Assembly: GCA_964652645.1 (NCBI GenBank) | Contig: CAZZCS010000040.1 | Span: 1 to 19,889, forward strand | Reading direction: 5' to 3' | Origin: CAZZCS01 sp964652645 | GTDB taxonomy: Bacteria; Cloacimonadota; Cloacimonadia; Cloacimonadales; Cloacimonadaceae | Length of the DNA stretch: 19,889 nt | Part shown: positions 1-7,266 of the stretch, piece by piece | Position numbering within the stretch: position 1 is the stretch's first letter | How the letters are laid out: each line of letters starts with the position of its first letter | The notes under the pieces: generated by a model | Database searches by the model: none | What the model was told of the DNA's origin: nothing | What the model saw: the letters and a program-made list of their open reading frames with translations, nothing else | Position numbers and translations under genes: made by a program

Positions 1-10
1 GCTCTATCGA

Positions 11-48
11 TTTACAATTTACGATGTACAATGTACGATTGGCTGCGC
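11..48 (+). repeat. Dispersed intergenic repeat, copy 1 (heptamer-built)
   Basis: Positions 11-38 are four 7-base units in a row (tttacaa, tttacga, tgtacaa, tgtacga), followed by ttggctgcgc. The same 38-base block occurs at 12416-12453 with two differences, in the same orientation. A 9-base word, gctctatcg, at 1-9 recurs at 47-55, as if a roughly 46-base unit were starting again. The block is non-coding. Its function is unknown. Confidence 0.85.
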
Positions 49-64
49 TCTATCGGAGATCGCA

Positions 65-163
65 GGAGTCCTGATAGCCCGTTTTGTGCGCTGTAAAACT
101 ATAGTCTTGGTGGGGGCTACATGACTCCTGCTTTCATCTCGCGCACTTGCAGGAGTCATTTGC
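65..163. repeat. Overlapping stem-loops with GACTCCTG / CAGGAGTC arms
   Basis: Positions 121-131 (atgactcctgc) pair perfectly with 149-159 (gcaggagtcat) across a 17-base loop. The same 121-130 arm can also pair imperfectly, together with 112-120, with 65-82 (aggagtcctgatagccc). The two hairpins are therefore mutually exclusive. The 15-base word gcaggagtcatttgc at 149-163 is repeated in inverse orientation at 12512-12526. I see no T-run that would make this a standard terminator. Confidence 0.7.
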
Positions 164-358
164 ACCGTGTGCATTTTTCACTCATTTATCAGCATCATAA
201 CTATATAATTATGTGGGATGTTACAGCTCTGGAGACTGCGTCCTGTAAGTATATATAGGGGGAGTTATTTTTTGGTGCGATTTGGAGGTATGAGGTTTTT
301 TTAGGTTTTAGGGAGGCAACAGCTTTGCCTGGAACGCCGAATTCACTATTACCCTTTA

Positions 359-400
359 CCTAACACCTAATACCTAACACCTAACACCTATTCCCTACCC
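359..400. repeat. Heptamer tandem tract (cctaaca)n
   Basis: In register from 359 the units read cctaaca, cctaata, cctaaca, cctaaca, cctattc, then decay into cctaccc. The 7-base period recalls telomere-like repeats, although this is bacterial intergenic DNA. The tract overlaps the last codons and the stop codon of the glycerate kinase gene on the minus strand. Confidence 0.8.
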
Positions 401-1517
401 GGAAAATCACATACACATCATTGACATTGCTGCCCGTTCCACCTGTTTTGATCAATGCTCCTGCCCTTTGAAGCGCGTGGTAGGAATCACATTGGTGGAT
501 AGACTGCTCCAGATCGGTAACTCTGGCAGCCGTTGCCCCATCCACCCAGGCTCCTGCCGCATCAGTGGGTCCATCTGTCCCATCTGTAGCCAAGGCCAGG
601 AAACCAATATCCGTTCTCCCTGCCAGCCGTTCAGCCATGAGTAGCGCCAGATGCGTGCAGCGTCCGCCTGAGCCTGAGCCGTTCACTTCTACAGGGCACT
701 CTCCCCCCAGGATGATCAAGCCTGATTCCTGATTCAGGGCCTCCAGCTTGCCGGTAAGAAGCTGTGCCATGGCCTCGGCTGTGAGATCGAAAAACGTCTC
801 ATCCAGCTCCACCGCATAACCCGCGCTGTGGAGTTTCTCCGCCAAGAGTTTACGGAAAGTGAGATTATCCGCCACAATCCGGTGCTCCACGGGACTTCCA
901 TCCGCCTTATTGTTCCCGTAAAAGGGTCCCGATGCAATTAGTTCCGGCGGATTATCCTTTATATCTGATACCAGAAAGGCCTCGATCCTGCGACAGGCTA
1001 TGTAGCACAGAGCCTTTCCTCCCTTCACGGCCGAGTGCTGGATCCTCCACCGATTCAGTTCCTGGATTCCGATCCCGCTGTTTTGCAGAGCCAGGCTCTG
1101 GGAGCGTAACTCCTCGAGGCTGAGGCCAAGAGGCTTCTCGAAGAGGGCAGAACCACCTCCAGACAGCAGTATCACTAGCCGCGTCTCGGGAGATAGGCTC
1201 TCCAGAGTCCTGAGGATGGATTCCGTGTGCAGAATGGAGTTCTCATCTGGCAGAGGATGCCCCGCCTCCATAATGATCATCCCCGGGATACTACCCCTGG
1301 AGTGCTGATACTTGGTAAGCACGATCCCACGATGAGGGATCCCCTTGCGGCAGAGTGCGCTCCCCAATACCTGCGCCATCTGCCATGCTGCTTTGCCAAT
1401 CGACAGGACAAAGAGGTTCTCATCTTTTGGACACTCCTGAGCATAGGCCGTCAAAACACCGTATGAGCATAGCTCCGATAGGGCACTGTGATACAAATCT
1501 ATGATGCTTTCTTTCAT
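381..1517 (-). CDS. gck: Glycerate kinase, MOFRL (GckA/TtuD) family
   Basis: This is a cytoplasmic ATP-dependent kinase that phosphorylates glycerate, usually to 2-phosphoglycerate in this family, feeding serine or sugar-acid carbon into lower glycolysis. The 378-residue product has the family's landmarks in order: SIGKAAWQMA with Lys42, ILLSGGGSALFE (116-127), SAVKGGKAL (162-170), LVSDIKDNPPELIASGP (182-198), and the C-terminal MOFRL domain with ALATDGTDGPTDAAGAW (308-324) and KTGGTGSNVNDV (357-368). It is shorter than the roughly 420-residue norm, mainly near the N-terminus. The usual GGRNQE of the MOFRL domain reads GGRCTH at 284-289, which is atypical. No good Shine-Dalgarno sequence precedes the ATG at 1517. 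The stop codon lies inside the heptamer repeat. It is transcribed divergently from the respiratory operon, with no visible functional link. Confidence 0.88.
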   Translation of the reverse strand: MKESIIDLYHSALSELCSYGVLTAYAQECPKDENLFVLSIGKAAWQMAQVLGSALCRKGIPHRGIVLTKYQHSRGSIPGMIIMEAGHPLPDENSILHTESILRTLESLSPETRLVILLSGGGSALFEKPLGLSLEELRSQSLALQNSGIGIQELNRWRIQHSAVKGGKALCYIACRRIEAFLVSDIKDNPPELIASGPFYGNNKADGSPVEHRIVADNLTFRKLLAEKLHSAGYAVELDETFFDLTAEAMAQLLTGKLEALNQESGLIILGGECPVEVNGSGSGGRCTHLALLMAERLAGRTDIGFLALATDGTDGPTDAAGAWVDGATAARVTDLEQSIHQCDSYHALQRAGALIKTGGTGSNVNDVYVIFRVGNRC

Positions 1518-1602
1518 GTTTCAAGCAGTACAAGTGGTAGCCTGGAAGTCAAGCGAAATCCCGAACCAAGGCACAGAAAGATGCAGGTATGCGACAAAGG
1601 TC

Positions 1603-1631
1603 TTGACAGGATTTGTACTCTTGCTTAATAT
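1603..1631 (+). promoter_or_regulatory. Strong sigma70-type promoter of the Mbx-like operon
   Basis: TTGACA at 1603-1608 is a perfect -35 box. It is followed, after exactly 17 bases, by TAATAT at 1626-1631. The predicted start of transcription near 1637-1639 leaves a leader of about 135 bases before mnhE. No other promoter of similar quality precedes the operon. Confidence 0.8.
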
Positions 1632-1657
1632 GTGTATTATGGATTATCAAAATGAAA

Positions 1658-1729
1658 CAGTCTATAGCAGTCAAAGATTGTTCCATGGAGAATGCAGTGT
1701 ATAACAGTAAAAGATTTGCATAATGGAGA
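1658..1729 (+). repeat. Imperfect tandem duplication in the operon leader
   Basis: Positions 1658-1691 and 1695-1729 align at about 26 of 34 positions. Shared blocks are cagt, tata, cagt, aaagatt and atggaga, with a period of about 37 bases. Both copies end in atggaga directly abutting an ATG (1692 and 1729). The duplication lies wholly between the promoter and the first gene, so a regulatory role in the 5' UTR is possible. This is inference. Confidence 0.6.
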
Positions 1730-1773
1730 TGACCGATTATTATGTGTTACATGAACCTTGTTCAGGAGGATAA

Positions 1774-2268
1774 ATGCGCAAAATAAAAGCTTTTATACTC
1801 AGTGTTTTGATCTTGATGGCGTTGTGGCTGGTCTTGGGAGGCACAGATTCTGATGAACTGATTGTGGGGGCCCTGGTATCGACAGTAGTGGCGCTCCTCT
1901 TTTTTCCACATCTGGAAGTCCTTGCCGATATCAAGCTGACTCCCAAAGCACTTGTTGCCATTCTGCTATATGGGATGGTCTTCCTGGTAGAGCTCTTCAA
2001 GAGTGCCATCGACGTTGCCGGCAGGGTGCTCTCACCCCGTTTACCCATCAATCCTGGCATTGTCAAAGTACGTACCCATCTTAAAACCCATATAGGCAGG
2101 ATAGTACTGGCAAATTCCATTACTCTCACTCCGGGAACGATGACAGTCGAGACCCGCGGTGAATACCTGTATATCCATTGGATAGATATCAAAACAGACG
2201 ATGTAGAAACTGCTACCAATGAGATTGTACGTACATTTGAAAGGCATCTGGAGGTGATCTTTGGATAA
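1774..2268 (+). CDS. mbxA: MnhE/MrpE-like antiporter subunit (MbxA-like)
   Basis: The 164-residue membrane protein is of the Na+/H+ antiporter MnhE family. It begins with hydrophobic segments (about 5-22 and 28-45, then 60-78) and continues into the soluble C-terminal domain typical of MnhE, with ITLTPGTMTVETRGEYLYIHW at roughly 115-135. In Mrp, Mbh and Mbx complexes this subunit belongs to the ion-translocating membrane arm. A perfect AGGAGG at 1764-1769 sits four bases before the ATG, which fixes the start. It is the first gene of the twelve-gene operon, and its 3' end overlaps the next gene by eight bases. Family assignment is firm; the mbx symbol follows from the operon context. Confidence 0.88.
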   Translation: MRKIKAFILSVLILMALWLVLGGTDSDELIVGALVSTVVALLFFPHLEVLADIKLTPKALVAILLYGMVFLVELFKSAIDVAGRVLSPRLPINPGIVKVRTHLKTHIGRIVLANSITLTPGTMTVETRGEYLYIHWIDIKTDDVETATNEIVRTFERHLEVIFG

Positions 2269-2530
2269 CGTGGCCATTTTAATCTTTGATCTTGCCTATC
2301 TCATCACGATGGGAGCCATGACGCTCAGTTTCGTGAGGTTCCTCCTGGGGCCCACTCCTGCAGACAGGGTGGTGGCACTTGATGCACTCACGATCTGCGG
2401 GATATCGCTGATCGTCTTTATCGCACTGAAGGCTGGTCGCATCATCTATCTCGATGTGGCAATGGTCTATGCGTTGCTTAGTTTTTTGGGCGTCATTGCC
2501 GTAGCCAGGTATCTGGAGGAGGGTCTATGA
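2261..2530 (+). CDS. mbxB: MnhF/MrpF-like antiporter subunit (MbxB-like)
   Basis: This is an 89-residue three-helix membrane protein. The signature GPTPADRVVALD (30-41) is diagnostic for the MnhF family, and the conserved Asp in the following helix appears in IIYLDVAMVYALL. The start is a TTG at 2261. A full GGAGGTGAT at 2250-2258 lies at the right distance for TTG (six bases after GGAGG) and too far for the GTG at 2270. It overlaps mnhE by eight bases and mnhG by ATGA, which suggests coupled translation. It is part of the Mrp-type ion-transport module. Confidence 0.9.
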   Translation: MDNVAILIFDLAYLITMGAMTLSFVRFLLGPTPADRVVALDALTICGISLIVFIALKAGRIIYLDVAMVYALLSFLGVIAVARYLEEGL

Positions 2531-2865
2531 TGCAGTTTATAGGAGCAGTTGTCACTCTGATCGGAACGCTTTTCCTCTTTTTGGGAGCCTTGGGAGTAAT
2601 GCGCATGCCGGATGTTTACAACCGGATGCAGGCTGGCACCAAGGCTACGACCGTGGGCACAATCCTCTCTCTACTGGGGATTGGCCTGGCCCTTCCAAGC
2701 TGGCTGCCCAAGCTGATAATCCTCATCATTTTTGTCCTCTTTACAAATCCCATCAGCTCGCATGCTCTGGCCCGGGCAGCTCACTTTGCCGGGATCAAGC
2801 TCACAGACCGGACGATCAGAGATAATCTCGCCGATGACAAGGTGGAGGAGGAAGTGCATGATTGA
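2527..2865 (+). CDS. mbxC: MnhG/MrpG-like antiporter subunit (MbxC-like)
   Basis: The 112-residue membrane protein has the MnhG pattern: hydrophobic segment, then GVMRMPDVYNRMQAGTKATT at about 23-42, then two hydrophobic segments and a TNPISSHALARAA motif (about 73-85). The C-terminal tail is charged. Its ATG overlaps the mnhF stop codon (ATGA), and its own end overlaps the next gene by eight bases. It belongs to the ion-translocating membrane arm of Mrp/Mbh/Mbx complexes. Confidence 0.9.
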   Translation: MMQFIGAVVTLIGTLFLFLGALGVMRMPDVYNRMQAGTKATTVGTILSLLGIGLALPSWLPKLIILIIFVLFTNPISSHALARAAHFAGIKLTDRTIRDNLADDKVEEEVHD

Positions 2866-3106
2866 GCTACTTGACCTGGTGGTGTTGACTGTCATTATCG
2901 TAGCGGCCGCCATCTATGCCTTTTATACAAAGAAAACTCTCAATGCGATCATCGCCTCGGGAGTCATCAGCCTCACAGCTTCCATCATGTTTCTGATGGT
3001 GGCAGCACCAGATGTGGCGATGACGGAGGCTACGATCGGTGCAGGGCTCACCACGGTGGTCTTCCTCTACGCGTTGAAGCAGGTGAAGGGAGGCGAGGAT
3101 GATTAA
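2858..3106 (+). CDS. mbxD: DUF4040 / MbhD-like membrane subunit
   Basis: The 82-residue protein has three hydrophobic segments and the conserved VAAPDVAMTEATIGAGLTTV (about 48-67), the hallmark of the MbhD / MnhA C-terminal DUF4040 domain. The reading frame is open upstream, but the ATG at 2858 is chosen because GGAGGAGGAAG precedes it and it gives the usual family length. A longer start at 2732 would only read through mnhG out of frame. It overlaps both neighbours by eight bases. In Mbh structures this subunit helps form the transporter-like (Mrp) unit. Confidence 0.87.
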   Translation: MIELLDLVVLTVIIVAAAIYAFYTKKTLNAIIASGVISLTASIMFLMVAAPDVAMTEATIGAGLTTVVFLYALKQVKGGEDD

Positions 3107-3800
3107 GTATCTCTTGATCTTTGTCGCTGTGTTTGGCCTGGGATTGCTTTTCTGGCCGCTGCTGCAGGATTTTACAACGGCGACGGAGCTGAATGATCTG
3201 TCCCAAGCCTACATTAGCGGCGCCAGGGAAGATCTGAATATGCCCAATGTGGTCACTGCCATTGTGGTCAGTTATCGCGGGCTGGACACGCTGGGCGAAG
3301 TTTCGGTGTTGTTTCTGGCGACTGCCGGGATCGGCTTTCTGCTCAAGAAGCGTCACAAAGCCCTGGCAAAAAGACGCAATGGCTCCGAGATCCTCCAGAC
3401 TGGAGCATCCTTTCTAGCACCTCTGATCATCGTGTTTGGCACCTATATCTTTAGCCACGGGCATCTGAGCCCCGGCGGAGGTTTCCAGGGTGGAGTCGTC
3501 GTGGCTTCTGCATTTCTGCTCCTGACTCTGGCCTATCCCAGCTTCCACTTTTCGCATCGGATGATCCACTGGCTGGAGTCGCTTTCCGGGCTTTCATATC
3601 TGCTGATCGGCATTCTGGGGCTTGTGCTCCTGGGCGTTCATTCCTTTTTGGATCCCCGGATCTTACCTGCGGGCAAATGGCTGCACCTCTTCTCCGGGGG
3701 AGCAGTACCCATAATCTACAGTATTATCGGGATCAAGGTAGGTTCGGAACTCTCCAGCGTGATCGATGCCCTCAGCTGCGGAGGAGGTGACAGATGTTGA
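3099..3800 (+). CDS. MbhE + MnhB (MbhF) fusion membrane subunit
   Basis: The 233-residue protein joins two families that are separate genes in classical mbh operons. Residues 1-85 are MbhE-like: hydrophobic N-terminus, then NVVTAIVVSYRGLDTLGEVS at 50-69. Residues 98-225 are MnhB-like, with a hydrophobic segment followed by LSPGGGFQGGVV at 123-134 and three further hydrophobic stretches. The C-terminus is short and cysteine-bearing (LSCGGGDRC). It overlaps mbxD by eight bases and mnhC by seven. It is predicted to be part of the Mrp-like ion-transport unit. The fusion resembles the end of MnhA joined to MnhB in Mrp systems, so it may be a retained or re-created state. Confidence 0.85.
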   Translation: MIKYLLIFVAVFGLGLLFWPLLQDFTTATELNDLSQAYISGAREDLNMPNVVTAIVVSYRGLDTLGEVSVLFLATAGIGFLLKKRHKALAKRRNGSEILQTGASFLAPLIIVFGTYIFSHGHLSPGGGFQGGVVVASAFLLLTLAYPSFHFSHRMIHWLESLSGLSYLLIGILGLVLLGVHSFLDPRILPAGKWLHLFSGGAVPIIYSIIGIKVGSELSSVIDALSCGGGDRC

Positions 3801-4126
3801 TCCTGATTGCTGGAATGATCCTGGTCTTGATCGGGATTTGGACGATGCTGGTGCGTAAGCATATCATCCGCATGATCATCGGCTTTTCGATTGTTGATAC
3901 TGGAATCCACCTGATTATTGTCGCCATTGGCTATGTGAAGGGCGGTACGGCACCTATACTGGATGGTAACTTCAAGCAATTGGTCGATCCTGTGCCATCA
4001 GCGCTGGTGCTCACAGCTATCGTGATAGGACTGGCAGTGACGGCCCTGCTCTTGAGCTTTGCGATCCGGCTTTACAGGGCAAACAAGAGCCTGAACATCG
4101 ACGACTATGAGGAGCTGAAATGGTAA
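3794..4126 (+). CDS. mbxG: MnhC/NuoK-like antiporter subunit (MbxG-like)
   Basis: This 110-residue, three-helix protein belongs to the MnhC/NuoK family. The loop and third helix read VDPVPSALVLTAIVIGLAVT (about 64-83), a strongly conserved MnhC block. GGAGGTGA lies just before the ATG. The gene overlaps the large antiporter gene that follows by seven bases. In complex I and Mrp structures, NuoK/MnhC packs against the MnhD-type subunit and contributes to the ion path. Confidence 0.92.
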   Translation: MLILIAGMILVLIGIWTMLVRKHIIRMIIGFSIVDTGIHLIIVAIGYVKGGTAPILDGNFKQLVDPVPSALVLTAIVIGLAVTALLLSFAIRLYRANKSLNIDDYEELKW

Positions 4127-7100
4127 ATCCGCTATATTTGATCGTTCTCTTTCTATTTGCCGCTTTCATGAGTGCTCTGATAGACAAATTGAGCCGTAGA
4201 TTGAACATCTCAATGCTCTATATCACGACAGTCTCTGCCCTGGGACTCAGCGTATGGCAGGTTTACTCGCTGATATATGGGGGCATGGGCGAAGTGCAGG
4301 TGTATGGAGCAGGCTTTTCAGCACCGCTATCCATCGCCCTGCAGTTCGGTCTGGAGGAGGCGATCCTGCTCTCCCTGATCAATTTCATGGGAATCCTGGG
4401 AGGGCTGTATCTATACAAACGCTTTGCCGAATTTGGCGCTCAACCCATTGCCTTGTACCTGCTTATCCTGCTGGGGGCCAACGGCCTGGTGCTCACTCGG
4501 GATATTTTCAATTCCTTTGTTTTTTTGGAGATTCTCTCGATTGCTACCTATGCCATGATCGGTGTGAAACAAAGCAAGAATGCCCTGGCAGCCGGCATCA
4601 AGTACATGTTTGCTGGGGGAATCTCCTCGGCAATCCTGCTGATCGGGATTATCTTTGTCTATCGCTATACCGGCACCCTCAATCTGGATCAGTGGATAGG
4701 ACTGAATGTCGTGGGCGGCAAGGCTTATCAAGTGGCCATGTTTCTGCTGGTAATCGCCATCTTTATGGAGCTGAAACCTTTTCCGGCCAACGGCTGGGCC
4801 CTGGATTTCTACCAATCCGTAGATAGCGGTCTCTCTGCTATTGTATCCTCCATAAACACAGCAGCCGTCCTCTTCCTGTTTCACAAGCTGATGCCTCTAT
4901 TTAGCTATTCTATGCTCTATCTCTTTGCGGGAGCTGGCCTTATCAGCTTTGTCATGGCAAACCTGCTAGCTATCCGGCAGAAGGATGCCAGGCGACTTCT
5001 GGGCTATTCTTCCACGGCTCAGACGGGCTTGGTGGTCTTCGTTTTATCAGCCTTGGCGATCTTTCATCTGCCTGCGGGTTTGCGCCTGATCATTGCGTTG
5101 GGGATCTTTTTGACCAATTTCCTGGCCAAATCCGGGCTCTTCTGGCTGTCCGGACTGATAAATGAGCGCGATATCAAGCTCTGGGGTGGACTGCGTCGGG
5201 ACTATGGACTGGTGATTGCCTTTGGTATCTTTGTCTTTGCTTTGATGGGCTTCCCGCCTTTCCCTGCCTTCTTTGCGAAGTGGGAACTGGTGCAGTTCTT
5301 TGTGCAAAGCCAATCCTGGCTCTGGCTGGGGGGATTGCTGCTCGGCTCTCTCTTTGAGGTCGTGTATCTTGTCCGCTGGTTTGGCTATGTCTGCAAGGGG
5401 AGTGCTATCTCCTTGATGGGACGTCCCTACACACGGGTTGTCCCAGTATTGGCTGCAGCGATTACCATGAGCGTCGTCTCGTACTTTTTGATCAAATCTT
5501 ATCCGGGGCTGATGAATTTTAGCGTCTATCCGCTTCTGGCCTTGCTCCTCTTTGGATTGGTGGATTTCCTGCCCGTCAAGCTCAAGGGCATACTCAGCAT
5601 CGCAGTCCTGGGGATTTGGACCTGGTTTTACATGCTGCCCAGTTTGCCCTTGCCGGGACAGCTCTTTACAATCATCCTGATGGGTGGATCGATAGTCCAG
5701 ATCTTTGCCTTCATGCACAGGAAAGGAGCAGCGGAGGGATATTTCCCGCTATTGGCCATGCTGATCTTCTCTTTGGGGAATATAGTGCTGGCAACCTCCG
5801 CGTTGGAGTTCTTCATCGCCTGGGAACTGATGACCGTTTCTTCTTATCTGCTGATCCTGAAAGGGAAAAAGGCAGAGCGCCCAGCAGGGATCTATGCGAT
5901 CTTCTCTACTTTTGGAGCCTATTTGGTGCTGGTAGGGCTCAGTCTGATACCGCAGATGTTCCCCTCTTATCCGATCATCCTGCAAGCTAACTACCTCTCT
6001 ATGGGCAAGCTCGCAGCCTTGCTATTGGGAGCAGGATTTCTGATCAAGATGGGCGCCTTGGGTGTTCATTTCTGGCTGCCGGATGCCTATACCGAAGCGG
6101 ATGATGAGACGAGTTCCCTGCTCTCCTCGGTTCTCTCCAAGGCTGGAGTGTTTGGGCTGTTGATAGTGCTCATAATGCTCTCAGGAGCAGTCACCTCCAA
6201 GAGCTACAGCATGATTGCCCTGGGCTGGGTGGGAGTTCTTACCGCCTTCTTTGGAGCTCTGATGGCAGTGTTTCAGGAGGACGTCAAAAAACTATTGGCC
6301 TACTCCAGCATGAGCCAGCTCGGCTATATCGTTCTGGGCTTTTCTCTGATGTCTCATCTGGGTTGGGTTTCAGCTCTGTATCTCGCCCTCAATCACATGC
6401 TTTTCAAGGCTTTGATCTTTATCGCCATAGCAGCCGTGATCCTGCGAACCAGGACGCGGATGATGTACGAGATGGGAGGTCTGATCAAGAAGATGCCGAT
6501 CGCCTTTATCAGTGTCCTGATCGGGATCATCACCGTTTCCGGAGTACCTCCGCTCAGCGGGTTTGGCTCCAAGTGGTTCATCTACACCTCGCTTTTGGAG
6601 CAGGGCAGATACCTGCAAACAGGGCTGGCCTTCTTCTCCTCTGCTATTGCCTTCCTCTACCTCTATAGGCTGATCCACACAGTGTTTTTGGGACAGGCCA
6701 AGCCGGAGCATAGCAACGTCAAGGAAGCTCCGATCTGGCTGATTATCCCCCAGGCTATCTTCATGATGGCGATCATGGCGATCTCTTTTTTACCAAATCT
6801 GATTACCAAACCCCTCTCGGCCATCGTGGATTATACCTTTGTGAAGCCCGAATGGATGAGCTGGGATGGCTACAACATCGTGTTGGATTCACCTCTGCTC
6901 AAGGGTAATTGGAATGGCAACCTCGTAATGCTGGTAACCATGGGAGTGTTTATCGTACCTCTGATCTGGCTGCTGCTAGTAAATGCCAGAGTGCAAAAGG
7001 TAAAGCAGTTCAATATCGTCTTTGCGGCCGAGCGTCCCTTCAAACCAGGAACCACTCACTATGCCTACAACATGTTTGCCCCCTATCAAAAGGCCCTGGG

Positions 7101-7266
7101 CTTCCTGGTAAAGCCTAGAGCTACAGCCTTTTACGAAGGATTGGCAGAATGGACACAGGCTCTGGCAGCCACAATCAGCAGGTTCTACACCGGAAATGGA
7201 CAGACCTATATGCTGCACATCTTCCTATACATAGTAATAATGTACTTCCTGATGGGGGTAAGATAA
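4120..7266 (+). CDS. mbxH: Double MnhD/NuoN-type antiporter subunit (MbxH-MbxH' fusion)
   Basis: The 1048-residue protein carries two complete antiporter-like domains in tandem. The first half has Glu137 (VFLE), Lys219 (ELKPFPANGW), RRLLGYSSTAQTGL (291-304) and Lys337 (NFLAKSGLF). The second has Glu569 (IAWEL), Lys643 with HFWLPDA (650-656), KKLLAYSSMSQLGY (723-736) and Lys763 (NHMLFKALIF). Both halves therefore keep the TM5 glutamate, TM7 lysine and broken-helix lysine needed for ion translocation. A C-terminal extension of about 190 residues contains further hydrophobic helices and ends in one. In archaeal Mbx the two antiporter subunits (H and H') are separate proteins of about 500 residues, as I recall. 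I see no internal start-stop junction or frameshift, so the fusion is a real single frame. It overlaps its neighbours by a few bases on each side. Confidence 0.9.
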   Translation: MVNPLYLIVLFLFAAFMSALIDKLSRRLNISMLYITTVSALGLSVWQVYSLIYGGMGEVQVYGAGFSAPLSIALQFGLEEAILLSLINFMGILGGLYLYKRFAEFGAQPIALYLLILLGANGLVLTRDIFNSFVFLEILSIATYAMIGVKQSKNALAAGIKYMFAGGISSAILLIGIIFVYRYTGTLNLDQWIGLNVVGGKAYQVAMFLLVIAIFMELKPFPANGWALDFYQSVDSGLSAIVSSINTAAVLFLFHKLMPLFSYSMLYLFAGAGLISFVMANLLAIRQKDARRLLGYSSTAQTGLVVFVLSALAIFHLPAGLRLIIALGIFLTNFLAKSGLFWLSGLINERDIKLWGGLRRDYGLVIAFGIFVFALMGFPPFPAFFAKWELVQFFVQSQSWLWLGGLLLGSLFEVVYLVRWFGYVCKGSAISLMGRPYTRVVPVLAAAITMSVVSYFLIKSYPGLMNFSVYPLLALLLFGLVDFLPVKLKGILSIAVLGIWTWFYMLPSLPLPGQLFTIILMGGSIVQIFAFMHRKGAAEGYFPLLAMLIFSLGNIVLATSALEFFIAWELMTVSSYLLILKGKKAERPAGIYAIFSTFGAYLVLVGLSLIPQMFPSYPIILQANYLSMGKLAALLLGAGFLIKMGALGVHFWLPDAYTEADDETSSLLSSVLSKAGVFGLLIVLIMLSGAVTSKSYSMIALGWVGVLTAFFGALMAVFQEDVKKLLAYSSMSQLGYIVLGFSLMSHLGWVSALYLALNHMLFKALIFIAIAAVILRTRTRMMYEMGGLIKKMPIAFISVLIGIITVSGVPPLSGFGSKWFIYTSLLEQGRYLQTGLAFFSSAIAFLYLYRLIHTVFLGQAKPEHSNVKEAPIWLIIPQAIFMMAIMAISFLPNLITKPLSAIVDYTFVKPEWMSWDGYNIVLDSPLLKGNWNGNLVMLVTMGVFIVPLIWLLLVNARVQKVKQFNIVFAAERPFKPGTTHYAYNMFAPYQKALGFLVKPRATAFYEGLAEWTQALAATISRFYTGNGQTYMLHIFLYIVIMYFLMGVR

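Larger units (their letters stand above)
1..380. other. Repeat-rich intergenic spacer
   Basis: No coding region is supportable here. The stretch holds the dispersed repeat at 11-48, the alternative stem-loops at 65-163, a small hairpin at 314-330 (aggcaa / ttgcct, 5-base loop), and a heptamer tract that runs into the 3' end of the glycerate kinase gene. A TATAAT at 204-209 on the + strand has no matching -35 box and no gene downstream on that strand. Confidence 0.75.

Noticed and set aside
1..163. CRISPR array
   Set aside because: The repeats are too few, contiguous or degenerate, with no regular unique spacers and no cas genes.
204..209. TATAAT as a promoter
   Set aside because: No -35 box at a proper distance and no forward gene follows.
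314..330. Hairpin as terminator of the glycerate kinase gene
   Set aside because: The sequence after the hairpin on the minus strand is A-rich, not T-rich, so no intrinsic terminator forms.
1639..1704. 21-codon leaderless frame at the predicted transcription start
   Set aside because: No ribosome-binding site, and the exact start of transcription is not known. It is probably chance.
2732..2857. N-terminal extension of the DUF4040 gene
   Set aside because: It only reads mnhG in another frame. The ATG at 2858 has a good Shine-Dalgarno and the family length.
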